DNA of 64,000 nt from Telopea speciosissima (Eukaryota; Streptophyta; Magnoliopsida; Proteales; Proteaceae): positions 54,945,378-55,009,377 of the forward strand of contig NC_057926.1 of the NCBI RefSeq assembly GCF_018873765.1. Reading direction: 5' to 3'. The stretch's first letter is position 1. Each line of letters starts with the position of its first letter. This document shows, in pieces, positions 1 through 10,689 of this stretch. Position numbers and translations under genes: made by a program. Under the pieces are notes generated by a model. The model was not told the origin of the DNA, ran no database searches, and was given only the letters and a program-made list of their open reading frames with translations.

Positions 1-1465
1 ACTATATTTGATGCAGGCCCAGGCCTGCATGCCAAACTAAACCAAGACCAAGATTCAAATCGGTTCAAACTATACCACATCATCAAGGTCGATTTACACC
101 TTGTCATGTGGATTTGACTTCAAGAAGACCTCTAACCGATGGCACGCTGCCCTTAGCCGATTTCTATAATTCATTACCTTCACATTCCTATATTTTAGGA
201 ATTGGAAAATCTATCTAAGAGGTATCGGTTTTAAAGGAAAGACAATCTAATAGAGTTGGGTTTTGGGAAGAATTGATTAATGAGATCTCTCCTTGTTTTA
301 TTTCTTTCCTATATTTTAGTAAGGCTTTTGTTGATTAGAATATCAACAAAAGAGAAGACGCCACATGGACAACAACCTTGCATAGTTTTGACTTTTGAGA
401 GTTCTCCCTCCTTGGGAAGAATTTTGAGGAGAGAGAGAGAGAAATTCTTTAATTTAGTTTTTATTAATTTTGGTATTTCTAATTGTCAAGGAGTGTAGCT
501 TAGATTAGGATTAACTTTTCCTTTATTTTATGATGTAAATTTTGATTTAATTGTAGTCGTAGGATAGAATGCAATTAATGCTTGCAAATTAGATTTTATT
601 TTTCTTTCTATGCTCATTCAATAGTGTAAATAGGAGAATATTGTGGTGAATGCACTCTATGTCTTTTCATTATCAGTGAAGGTATATATATATACAAGTA
701 TAGATGGAGAAATTCTCTCCCTAATCTAAGGTAATTGATCCCTTTATAAAAGGGAACTGGATATACAAGGTATGAATGTAAAGATGGAAGGATATAGTTG
801 TACATGATACAGGATAAGGATGTACAGGTGGAAGGATAAGTCTGTACAGCTAAGTGAAACGGTAATAAATAGTGACAAATTGATTAAAGAAATTTTATTC
901 AGTTGAATATTGTGGAACTTTGTAGTGTTATACCTTATAACCTTAGAAAGTTACATTGCTTCCTTGAAAAGTTGTAAATCTTCATGTATCCTTAAAGAGT
1001 CATGTTAAACCCTTTAAAATGCCTTCTTGACTCTCCCGATCCATATCTCATAATTTTCTAAATATTGACTTCCATACCATTTTATTAAAGCTTAGTTTTG
1101 CGACATGGTAAAACCGTCTTGGCCTGCAATTAATTTCACAACTTAAAGCATGGGAAAAGAGAGGGAGAATGATTTGTGATGTACGCTATTGCCATAGTCC
1201 AAACTCGACAGTTTGCATTATTCTCTCATTAAAGAATCCCTAATTTCATCTTTATTTATCAATAATATATATAAATCAGAAATATCTACAGAAACATTAT
1301 TTGATGTAGTTTTTGTTGACTCTATTACAATATTTGATTTTAGAACGTGGGATCCAATTCATCAACAATAAGAATCAAACTAAAATTTTGAGAACTATAG
1401 ATTACATGAGTTAATATCCTATATAACTTATTAGTAACTCAAGTTTGGTTTCCATTTTTCCTTGT
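1..1465. other. Non-coding unit-start segment, copy 1
   Basis: No convincing gene. It opens with a 9-bp inverted repeat around a 2-bp centre (ATGCAGGCC-CA-GGCCTGCAT, about 13-32). A T-rich stretch resembling retroelement flanks follows, with a short GA run near 430 and a TA run near 683. Small ORFs here have no recognisable domains. The same segment starts every unit. Confidence 0.6.
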
Positions 1466-1571
1466 TCAAAGAGTCAACTTCATTGGTCGTATCATCTCAT
1501 TATCCTCATGGTCCAAAATCTGCATAAATGAGAAACAAAAGATTAGTAAGAGATTATATAACTAACAAAGA

Positions 1572-1763
1572 CAGAGGGTGGGACTTGGTGCAACGGTATA
1601 TAATTAAGGTTGCTCCATTGTGATCAAATGGTCACGGTTCGAGTCTGGAAACAGTTTCTGTGTAAAAGCAGGGATAAAGTTGCATGCATTATGATCCTCC
1701 CCAAACCTATATGTGATGGGAGTCTCGTGCATTAAATACGCTCTTTTTTTTTTCTTTTTTATT
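1572..1763 (+). mobile_element. Au-like SINE in intron 2 of A1
   Basis: tRNA-derived promoter: A-box-like region near TTGGTGCAACGGTA and B box GGTTCGAGTCTGG. The body matches the plant Au SINE pattern (GTTGCTCC, GGAAACAG, GATCCTCCCC, then TACGC and a T-rich tail). It is flanked by an imperfect 18-bp duplication at 1554-1571 and 1764-1781 (16 of 18 match). It lies antisense to the gene, within the 288-bp intron. Confidence 0.85.
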
Positions 1764-3469
1764 TTATATAAGTAACCAAGAGGATATCCATGATTAAAGA
1801 AGCTTACATGACAATGGTAGACATATCCAGGTGCAGCAGTGACATTGAAGGGATATGTTGTATTGGTCTCCACCATATTAAACTTGACAACCACAGTAGT
1901 TTGATATCCAGGCTCTATCTTCACTACATTCTTCCATGTCTTCTCATAGTTAGGGATTGTTAACAATTGCCCAATCGCATAGTCTGTCACGTTGCATGCA
2001 ATTGCATCGTTCTTTGCTGTCATACAATCGGAGAACGTAGTTTCATTTACCAACTCTTGAACCTTGATTGCCTGGAAGGTGGCTAAATGGATGTGGAGTG
2101 GGTGATTATCTGGGGTCAAGTTGATCACCTCCCAAACCTCGCTGGTACCGGATCTCGGAGTTTCCGTCACCGGATCCGAGAAGCTTTTCCCATTAATATA
2201 GAGATGGGTTGGGTTTTCGGTAGCACTATCATACTCATACAACACGATATACCTCTTCTGCACTGCACCTTCACTTGTTGCTACCGGATAATTCACTAGG
2301 CTTTTTGGGATTTTTGAATTATCGGGGCGGGTCGGATTACCCGATGCAATGATGAACTTCATGACGTTTCCGCTCAGCTGGTCTACCGGGCTGCCTGTCG
2401 GGTACGGGTAAGGTGCAGTATTGGTTAAGATAGACTCATTGGTTTGAGAAGGTGAGAAGTCAATTACAACATCGGCAATCTCAGCGGGGGCTAGGAGAAT
2501 ACTCTGAGTCTGGACTGGGGAGTTGAGGTATGATGAATCAGATCCTATTTGGACGAATGGGAGGCCATTGGATAAGGAGAAGTTAAAGTATCTTGCATTG
2601 GCGGCATTGATGATCCTAAAACGGTACTTCCTTCGTTGGACCTTAAGATATGGCCAAGCCTTACCGTTAACTATAATGGCATCACCAAAATATTCTGGTT
2701 GCCATTGTGGGTGAATGGAGGGGTTATCACCAGTTGAGTTGATGTAGATGGATCCATTTTTGAAGAAGCTTCGATCGATGATCATCAAGTGCCGATCAAA
2801 CTCTGATCCAGATGGGAGGTTCAAAGGGTTTTCTACTTTTGGATCACGGATGACGTAAGGCCCAATCAGGCCTGCTAAGAGGTTGACACGTGTTAATCCA
2901 AGTGCATGATCATGGTACCATAAGTTACCGGCAGCTTGGACGTTTGGGTATGTGTAGGTTGCTTGGGTCCATTGAGAGCCGGTATCATTGAAATTGGAGG
3001 TGAACCAGGAAAGTGGGTGACCGTCGTCTTGTGGTGGATGGACGCCACCATGGAGATGGACAACCGTTGGAACTCCACCATTCTTAGGGATGGCAGTGGT
3101 GATGGTGTGGTCCCATGAGAAGATGTGGTTTTGAGGAAGGTGATTCTCCCATGTCACTGATGTTGGCACCTGTTTCAAGGCCTCGATCACTGGTCCAGGT
3201 ATGGTTGCCTCCTCTGCCGATGTACCATATGCGAAGACTGTTGTTTTAGGTAAATCACGGTGGAATTTCTGCATGAGCATGAAAAAACCAAATACTATTA
3301 ATACGTGATTGATCTTAATTTAACGCATACCATAAGTGGAATTTTTTCACTATCAAATACAAGCTTCCTTTGTAAAGATGTTGCTCGCTTGTTAAAGACT
3401 TGGGTAGAACTCATCCTTAATGTCTAGCCATTAAAGAAAAAGGTTCCTAAATACCTAGGAAAATTATTT

Positions 3470-3638
3470 CCTCCAGTTCTCTGCCCGGCCTAGTTCTCCG
3501 AGTGCCTCTAATAAATTTATTTTTTTTTTGGGGGGTTGTGGTTGACTCAACCCAAGCGTGTTCGGGTAGGGGTAGGGTGGTCATTGCGCCCCCTCTCGTT
3601 AGAGGCACTGGGGAACTAGCCGGGCATGGAACTGGAGG
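3470..3638. mobile_element. Foldback MITE in A1 intron 1
   Basis: Long terminal inverted repeats: the left end begins CCTCCAGTTCTCTGCCCGG, and the right end read in reverse complement begins CCTCCAGTTCCATGCCCGG. The arms run on through GTGCCTCTAA. The centre has a T-run followed by a G-run of variable length (6 G here). Confidence 0.75.
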
Positions 3639-3899
3639 GGATAAAGATTATATAATTCTCTATATCGAACTATTCACATCCGATGTGAGATTATTACTTT
3701 GGTCTTCTGCGTGGAACCCCAACAATGCATAAGTACGAGAATTCTTGCATCCATCCATAAGCGGTGCATGATGGAATGCAATTCTAGCTCTTTTGCTTTA
3801 AATGATTATTAAAATCTAATTTATGATGGATGCAATAAGATTATTTCTTTTGAAATCTTTATCACCTAAATTAAACTAGGTGCATGTGCACGTGCACAT

Positions 3900-4011
3900 G
3901 CACGTAAATATGAGAGGCAATCATATGTCCATTTTTGCCATTTAAAGGGGATGAGGGGTATTTATGAAAACAAAACGGACATGTGGTTGCCTCTCAAATG
4001 TACGTACGTGC
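3900..4011. mobile_element. Small inverted-repeat element in A1 intron 1
   Basis: Inverted arms GCACGTAAATATGAGAGGCA and, from the right, GCACGTACGTACATTTGAGA enclose about 50 bp. A perfect 22-bp palindrome (3881-3902) abuts the left arm. The element is present in all A copies, with indels at its edge. Confidence 0.6.
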
Positions 4012-4612
4012 AAATGATATCCATTTTCAACTTCTAGGGGGTGCCGAGGGGTGGTTTTTGTAAGGATTAGCTAGAAGAGGAAGAATTTATATACCCATGT
4101 CTTCTCGAACATGCCTATGGTGAGATTTCCAGGTGCTGGTGAGCTGCGGTGTTGCATTGAATAACCAGAGAGCTTTGGAATTTGGGGGGAGCTCATCAAC
4201 ATACATTTGCAGAGAAGCAGAAACTTGGTGAAGGGTTGCATCAGTCACCGGAGTTTCCGCAGCGGTTGACGGTACTGGGGTGAGCGCTCCACCACAAATC
4301 AGCACGATTAACACTACAAAGATTGATAATAATCTGTTATCCCCCATTCTTGTAGACTTGAAGTGTTGATTTGTCTGTAAACAGAAAGCCAAAGTAAAAC
4401 AAGTCAGTTTATGGAATGGATATACGGAAGTCATTAAATTGGGTTAAGGCACTACTGTGAGAGAGAAGGTCCCTTGTATAAGCACCCTTGTTTCGAATCA
4501 AACTAACCTTAATTTGGGAATGAAAATTATCCAGAGAAAAGAAAAGAATGGATGAGACAAGGCGTGTGGTGAGCAACAAGATTGATGATGAATTGGCCAT
4601 ACTACTCACCCC

Positions 4613-4624
4613 TATATATATATA
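4613..4624 (-). promoter_or_regulatory. TATA box of gene A1 and 5' leader
   Basis: A TATATATATA run lies upstream of A1. A candidate 5'-UTR intron runs 4507-4375 (donor GTTAGT, acceptor TTTACAG). An upstream ATG at 4600 would extend the reading frame in frame across this intron, but it lies only about 13 nt from the TATA box. Transcription would be expected to start downstream of it, which favours the ATG at 4347, directly ahead of a hydrophobic signal peptide. Confidence 0.6.
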
Positions 4625-7600
4625 ATCGAGCAATGACTACTAATTGCAACATTCCTTGACCACATGCAAAGTCTCCTATTTCAAACCCAAAGCCGCGTGC
4701 AGGCGCAATTCAAATTGGCTGCCTAAGCAAGCAATATGGTGGGTTTTTAGTTGAATCCATCAAACAAATTGGTTTAGTTTGCAACTTCACCAGATTGTCC
4801 CTTCCCTTGCGATCATTAGAAATGTTTAAATTAATAAAATGGTGGAAAGCTAGTAGGGTTACTTTTAAGTAAGTGGAAAAATTTCTACCTTTGTCTTCTC
4901 ATTCTTCTCCGGCCTCCATCTTCTTTACGTGGGTGCGGGAGTGGGTGTGTGTGGACAAGAGAGGATCCAAATTGTGTTTGGTTTCTTAGGTGACATGACC
5001 TAATTAAGAGTCCAATCAATACACTGAATGAAGAGGGTTCATAAACATACCTTGATTAAGATCAGTTTGAATGCATGGATTCTCTCTTAAATTCTCTTAT
5101 TAAGGATTTGTATGAACCAAAGAAATTAAGAGCCTTTGTGCTTTTCTACTTCCCTAGTTCGATCTTTTTTTTCTCTTTCCTAAAAGGTTGTCTGGGTTAA
5201 ATAAAATTAGGAAGAAAAATGGGGGAAAAGGAGCCCCACTTCAGCGGTTCTGCACTTTGAAGTTACAGTCCTAGACACGTATATCTTTAATATTGTTTGT
5301 TAAAGCCTAGCTATTCAGCTATTAGTTAATGTATTGACGAACACAGTGGGTTAATCTCACTGCCCACCATTTCTAAGGAGCTAAATTACAGTGCCAAAAT
5401 AATAATAGAGACAGAGATTTATATCTGTTCGTTTATATTAGGGCATCTTATACCCCAAGCCAATAGTGGATAACTAAATAATATATAAATGTGGAGAAAA
5501 AAAAGAGACCCACATATTTTATAAAGAGAGGAGAAAAAAACTGTGAAAGGCAAGTACACACTGGAAACATGTATTTCTTTTTCTCATAATATATATGCAG
5601 TAACTCTAATCTTAGCAAAGTGTTGAGGGTACAATGTCTTGTATTCAGTCGCATACACTTGTGTGGTGATTCCAAAGGGTTGTTAAGAGGTCGTAAGACC
5701 TGAAAAGCTACATGGGTATTTTGGTAATATGTATCTATGTAGTGTTTCACTATATATTTATAGCAAGATGATTTTCTCTAAAAGAATCTAAGAGAGATGT
5801 GAGGAGGAATGGTTATAATCTATTCTCCATCAATACTGATGCAGGTCTCATCTCACCGTGGATGAAGTAATTAAACAATCTTGTCAAATCATGTAAATCA
5901 TTGTATACATTATATGATTGACGTTTACCATTTCAATTATTTTCTTCGTCAATTTACATTCTTGGTTTTTTTGTTTTTTAACAAGTAAGTGGTGGGATAG
6001 ACTTTCCTCTTTTAATTATTCTTCTCCTTTCTCCACATTGAATCAAAATTCTTAAAAGTTTGGAATTTGCTAGCTTTTTGACTGGCTCTTTTTCCGTCTG
6101 AACCATTTGAGAGTCTTATGATCTTGTTTGAAAAGAAAGCTATACAGCTGGTTCTAAAGCTATATACCTCTCTTAGGTTGCACGCTATGAAACCGTTCAA
6201 GACGTCATTGAAGATGTCATTGTAATAAATAAAGACGTTCTTTTTATCATTTTGATGTTGGCCTTGAATATCTAGAAGTTTAATTAAATAAAAAATTGCT
6301 CCTTTTGGCGTTTGGACCTTTGAAGGCATGAAAGAATCCTATTAATCCATCCAAATTTGACTATCTGTTATTATCATCTTAATTTGCCTGTCTGTCAATT
6401 TTCTCAATTCCTCCAATAAAAGGAGGTGGACTCCACTTGAACAGTATATTCGGGCAAGGGGTAAGGTAGTCATTTCTATCCCTCATTAAATGTAATTGAG
6501 GAAATTGAAGAGCAGACAAATTGAGCGGCTAAAGATTCGTGGGTGTAAACCTCCGACTTTGATGTTGCAAGTCAATCAGTTACCCTTTTTGTTTTTGTTT
6601 ATGAAAATACTTAGAAGGGATTACATGTTTACACGTGAAAGGTAGGCTCGATCTAATCATTACATCTAATTCATAACTAACTCAATATTATATTTCAACA
6701 TGTGTCTAAACATCCATGGAGGAAGGTTTTAAATTCCATTTTATTCTTAGAATGGAGATTTTTAAAGGGTTATTTTGGGATCTATTTCTTGGTCTTTTAT
6801 GCATACGTTTAAGTTAACTAATTGTGTGGTGGATATCTTGGTTAACAAAGCCATTTTTGAAATATTCAGGTCATATCGCACTTTTGGTTTTTTAAGTTTT
6901 AATTGGTTTTTTATTGCTGATGGCAATGTCGTAGGTGAGGGATGTAGTCAATTTAGATTTGAGGTGGATGTTGATGGTTATGCCGAAGGTCATCCCGTAG
7001 ATGTGTCTTCCTTATATTGTATTGGTTTGGGTTCACTTAGACTTTATCTTTGTAAAATTTTCATATTAATATATCTTTTGTTGATCTTTAGAAATTTTTT
7101 TTTTAACAATTATTTTTAGGAGAAAGTTTTCCTTCACCATAACATCCTCGGGTTCACAAACCTATATAGGATTTTAACATGTTTCGCAAAATGCCATTCT
7201 CAATACTCTCCCGCAAGCATCTGAAGACCCATGATGAATGAATTCCTATTCACCATATGGCTAAGGAAAACCCAGTCCAATTTTTTGAGTCAGCTTAAAA
7301 GGGTTTTATTTAAAAGTGAATGGCAGTTATGCCAATTTTTTTTAGGAATTTTATCCTCTCAAGGGGCAGTGTACTGACCCGACGTTCTTAGAGTTTTAAT
7401 CCTGTCAACTGCAATGATCACCATTGGATGCACTTTAAATGTGCAGTAAAAATCCTTTTTTTTTTTTTTTTTGGTTATTCAATATATTGTTGCCCTTAGA
7501 TGTTATCAAAAAGCCAAACACCAAGAAGCTTTTTAAGAACCAAATACACATTACATTTTTAATGCTCACACCTGCTTCAACGTACTAGATGATATTCAAC

Positions 7601-8049
7601 TTAATTTTTGAGCACCTCCATTTTTCCAATTAACAGATTTCATTCTTCCAATAGCTGAAATGTGTAGAGAAATTATTTAGAGTTGGACGAGAGCTATAGA
7701 AAGAACCAACGCTTTTCTATTTTGCAAGCACATTGTTAGGTGTCAAATTAAACCTGGTGAGGGGTTAAGAGGGATCCACATGAACCTAGTGTGAAGACAC
7801 TGATCTTGGATTGATTCAGATGGCCAAGTTTTGTTCATTCAGATGTTGTCTGGGGTGCCTAAGAAAGACCGAGATATTGGTTCCTTTGAATAGAAATTTT
7901 ATCTTTGGAATTAGTTGATTGTTTTAAGTTTTCTGCTAATGGCAATGCCAAAGGTGGAAGTTTAAAGATTTTAGTTAGTTTTTGCATTGTCTTAAAGTCT
8001 CTGCTGATGGCAATGCCGAATGTGGAGTTTCAGGTCAAGATTTAGCATT

Positions 8050-8205
8050 GGGGAAAGTTTTCGTACACGACCGTATGCATGCACGATTGTGTCCCCTCTC
8101 ACAAAGAGTTGGAAAAGTCATAAACCCCCACCCATTAATTAATGCCATGAAACTCCCATCCTCTCACATGGATGGCTTACACAGCCATGTATGAAAACTT
8201 TCCGC
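8050..8205. mobile_element. Mutator-like MITE, copy 1
   Basis: Terminal inverted repeats GGGGAAAGTTTTCGTACACG and, from the right, GCGGAAAGTTTTCATACATG. It is flanked by the 9-bp duplication TTTAGCATT at 8041-8049 and 8206-8214, a length typical of Mutator-like elements. Confidence 0.8.
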
Positions 8206-8323
8206 TTTAGCATTTATACTCTTGTATCTTATTATCTGGGTATGCGTGGATTCTGGTATTTATATTATTATAATCATTTATTGACCGTATGTATACATGC
8301 AAATATATTATAAGAAAACAAAT

Positions 8324-8363
8324 GCAGCCCTAATAAAATAACTCGTTAGATTATTAGGGCTGC
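8324..8363. repeat. Perfect 13-bp stem-loop, copy 1
   Basis: GCAGCCCTAATAA and TTATTAGGGCTGC are separated by 14 bases. It is retained in all three spacers. It may be a very small inverted-repeat element or a structural relic. Confidence 0.6.
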
Positions 8364-8476
8364 CAACCGATGCATTCTTTTCTTCTTCTTTCATCATTTT
8401 TTTTTAATTATTTTCAAATTTTTTTGGTCATGTGCCTTAACCTACGTGAGGTTTTCATGTAAGTTGCTTGCTATGG

Positions 8477-8666
8477 GGATCCAGATCCTCTACGGTGCGC
8501 TGCCCGTAACGGCCTGTGCAGCGCAGATTGAGCCACGCGTGCAAAAATCGTCTTACCCCTGCCCAAACACCTTGCCCGAGCGGGGGTAAGGCAGTCATTG
8601 CGTGCACGGCCCAGTCTGCGCCGCATAGGCCGCTACGGACAGTTGCGCCGTAGACGATCTGAATTG
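8477..8666. mobile_element. GC-rich foldback MITE, copy 1
   Basis: Arms GGATCCAGATCCTCTACGG and, from the right, CAATTCAGATCGTCTACGG, continuing into GCCCGTAGCGGCC. It is flanked by the 9-bp duplication TTGCTATGG at 8468-8476 and 8667-8675. It is much richer in GC than its surroundings. Confidence 0.8.
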
Positions 8667-8741
8667 TTGCTATGGAGGATTTAGGTTAATAGAAAACCTA
8701 CTATGGAGGGCACATGCCGGGATGTGTCTGGCACAGCCCAG

Positions 8742-9175
8742 TAGGGCTGTAAATGAATAACCGAAAATTCAAATTCGATCTGTATCCATATCCGTTTAGG
8801 GGCATCTGTATTCGATTAGAGATATCTGGAAAAAAAATCCAAATACTCCGATAAAAATCCGAATCCGAATACTTAATTATAAAAAATTAAGTAAATAACG
8901 ATCTTGAGGGTTTTTGAAGATTCAACAGGTTCTAGAATATGAGGAAAAGAGAACCATGATCTAAAACTATAGATTGAGAGTGAATTGAATCCACTAGGGG
9001 GAGGAAGGTTCGGGTTACACAAGGCAGAGGTGTAAACGGATGGTCGAAAATCCGAATTCGATCCGCATCGAATCCATCCAAATCCGTTTAGAGGTATCCG
9101 TATTCGATCAGAAAATATCCGAATCCGATTACATCGATCCGTATCCAAGCCGAATCCGATCCGTTTATAGACCTA
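8742..9175. mobile_element. hAT-type MITE, copy 1
   Basis: Ends TAGGGCTGTAAATG and, from the right, TAGGTCTATAAACGG, with dense ATCCG/CGGAT subterminal repeats. The left duplication CAGCCCAG is at 8734-8741. The right copy is mutated here but intact in unit 2. Unit 3 has the empty site at 51818-51825, so the insertion happened in the unit 1/2 lineage. Confidence 0.85.
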
Positions 9176-9734
9176 CGGACCATCGGATGCCTCATTGGAC
9201 ACTCATTGGGTGATGCCCTCCAAGGAGAGCAGCCCAATCTAACATTCTTAGAGAGAAGTTGAGTTTTCCAACGAATGGGAGGCGATTGGATGAAAGTTAC
9301 TATTAGAGAATGATCAAGTGGACAGTAATTGCACAAAATGTGAAAGCCAACTAAAGTCTTGCTTACGTTCTCTGTTTCACATATAAGTGATGCAATGAAG
9401 ATGCTTACCGCCCATCGTCATGCCTTTAACACACTCGTATTAAGGGTATCTTGTATTACAACACAAGTTCTATTCAGAGCACTCATAGGATGCTATCAAG
9501 AAAAGCAGGCAAGGAGACTACAACAGGGGTTGCAAGGGGCATTGGAGATGGTATACGTAGAGCTACAAATTTGGATAGATGGCGTGGTGTTGGGACTTAT
9601 TCTAATGTTTATTAAATATTGTTGGGGTTGGTGGTGTCTTTTATTTTGCGGGTCTTTACAATTACTATCGGATATGTATTTATAATTGGGTAAGGTTTTG
9701 GGTTCATTAATATATGTACCGCTTTGGGATTTTT

Positions 9735-10063
9735 GGGTTCCTTACAAATTGTCTCCGTCGAAAAAATCTAAACACAAGTACTAAGAAATCACACTCGAGG
9801 TGGAAAGTAGTGTAGAGAGTTTTTTGAATTAACAAGAAATTTCTAATTCTCTTGGGTGAATGTAAGCATTCATGTGAAGGAAAATCATTATATGGATGAT
9901 TTTAGGGTTTTTGGATTCTCTACAAATTGTCTATGTTGGAAGAACCTAAACACATGTAAAGGGAAATCACATTGTACGTGAGGTGGAAAGTGGTCTAGAA
10001 TTTTTCTCTGAATTAGTGAACAATCTCTGATTCTCTTAGGGGAATATAAGCATTTATGTCGAA
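9735..10063. repeat. Diverged tandem duplication (about 175-bp period), copy 1
   Basis: Two successive blocks, 9735-9880 and 9911-10063, share the order ACAAATTGTCT, AACACA, AAATCACA, GAGGTGGAAAGT, TGAATTA, TTCTCTT and AAGCATT. The divergence is substantial, so the duplication is old. The same pair is present in units 2 and 3. Confidence 0.65.
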
Positions 10064-10483
10064 CCACGTTAAATTCCTCATGTTATATGTAGTTATATGC
10101 TTGAGTTCTTCCTTGTAATTGCACAATCGTCTCCAATAAAAGTGTCAAAAACTTTACCTTTGTTGAAGTCTTCGGATATTCAGATGACGGATGGGATTTT
10201 TTAAAACTTGAAAACTCCACTCCAAATTCTTTTTGTTGAGTGGATTTATATAAAACAAGGATCAATTGCGGCTGGGTTTACCCAAGGCCCAATCAATTGG
10301 GCCCTAAAATCGTCCTAAGTTCCTATATCAGGCCTTACCCTGAAACATTTATATATAAGCTGGGCTAGCTTGGTTGATGTCTACCCAGACTAAGACTTAC
10401 CCAGGCCCAGTCCAAGCTTGGACCATAAACAATCCATTTTTAGAGAGAGAGAGAGAGAAGGGCGTATAACAATTAATAGATAT

Positions 10484-10498
10484 TTTATTTTTTGGTAA
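10484..10498 (-). mobile_element. 15-bp LINE-tail insertion, copy 1
   Basis: TTTATTTTTTGGTAA lies between two copies of AACAATTAATASATAT (10468-10483 and 10499-10514). In reverse complement this reads TTACC followed by an A-rich tail, like the 3' end of the LINE at 14556-21158. It is present in all three units. Confidence 0.6.
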
Positions 10499-10689
10499 AA
10501 CAATTAATACATATTAAAGAATGAAAAGTATAACATACGTTAATTGTTGGAATGTATTCCAAGTCAATTGCGTATTCTTGGGTGAGAATGCGAAATCAAT
10601 CTAGAATGCATACCAAACACGGCCTAACTTTGGCTGCCTTATTCAATTTTGAGAAAGAAATTTTATTAGGACAGAGCTTCGGATGCTTT

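Larger units (their letters stand above)
1466..4347 (-). pseudogene. LPR1: LPR1-type multicopper oxidase gene A1, exon-1 frameshift
   Basis: Three-exon structure: exon 1 4347-4095, intron 1 4094-3269, exon 2 3268-1808, intron 2 1807-1520, exon 3 1519-1466. Introns are GT-AG and phase 0. Exon 2 is fully open and carries the copper motifs HLHGG, HDH and HPLHIH; exon 3 completes [12 protein letters not shown]. Exon 1 has six G's at 4184-4189 where A2 and A3 have five. This shifts the frame before the conserved IPKLSGYSM stretch and would truncate the protein. The family are secreted ferroxidases; Arabidopsis LPR1 acts with PDR2 in iron-dependent phosphate sensing in roots. The lesion is a one-base homopolymer change, so an assembly error is a real alternative and the gene could be intact in the plant. 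Confidence 0.88.
4625..10689. other. Spacer between A1 and the B1 remnant, no gene seen
   Basis: About 6 kb with only short ORFs, none carrying a recognisable domain. Orthologous ORFs in unit 3 are shortened or changed at many amino acids. The upstream flank of A1 (to about 5480) recurs as the orphan promoter at 11885-12897 plus 21200-21606. Short phrases such as gatggcaatgccgaaggtgg recur near 6920, 7935 and 8005, suggesting an old degenerate repeat. The individual elements are listed separately. Confidence 0.65.

Noticed and set aside
1572-1763. tRNA gene suggested by A- and B-box-like sequences
   Set aside because: No tRNA cloverleaf; body and T-rich tail match an Au-type SINE with a target duplication.
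2087-2299. Plus-strand ORFs over the gene A exons (also 2523, 2936 and their copies)
   Set aside because: Antisense shadows of the multicopper oxidase exon.
4348-4600. Upstream ATGs giving A1 a longer N-terminus, including MANSSSILLLTTRL
   Set aside because: The ATG at 4600 lies too close to the TATA box to be in a normal transcript, and the equivalent region of B3 is not in frame; the start at 4347 precedes a clear signal peptide.
5448-5750. 100-codon minus-strand ORF upstream of A1
   Set aside because: Present in units 1 and 2 only because they are near-identical; broken in unit 3, low-complexity, no domain.
6012-6329. 105-codon minus-strand ORF
   Set aside because: Shortened in units 2 and 3 by indels with no sign of constraint; no recognised family.
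6775-7119. 114-codon plus-strand ORF with repeated ADGN-like phrases
   Set aside because: Not open in unit 3; the repeated phrases look like an old degenerate repeat.
8742-9175. ATCCG-rich tract as a satellite or CRISPR-like array
   Set aside because: Repeats are irregular, have no constant spacer, and are bounded by hAT-type ends and an 8-bp duplication.
9359-9685. 108-codon ORF conserved in units 1 and 2 and partly in unit 3 (52005-52277)
   Set aside because: Most differences in unit 3 change amino acids and the frame is shortened; no domain. Conservation reflects recent duplication only.
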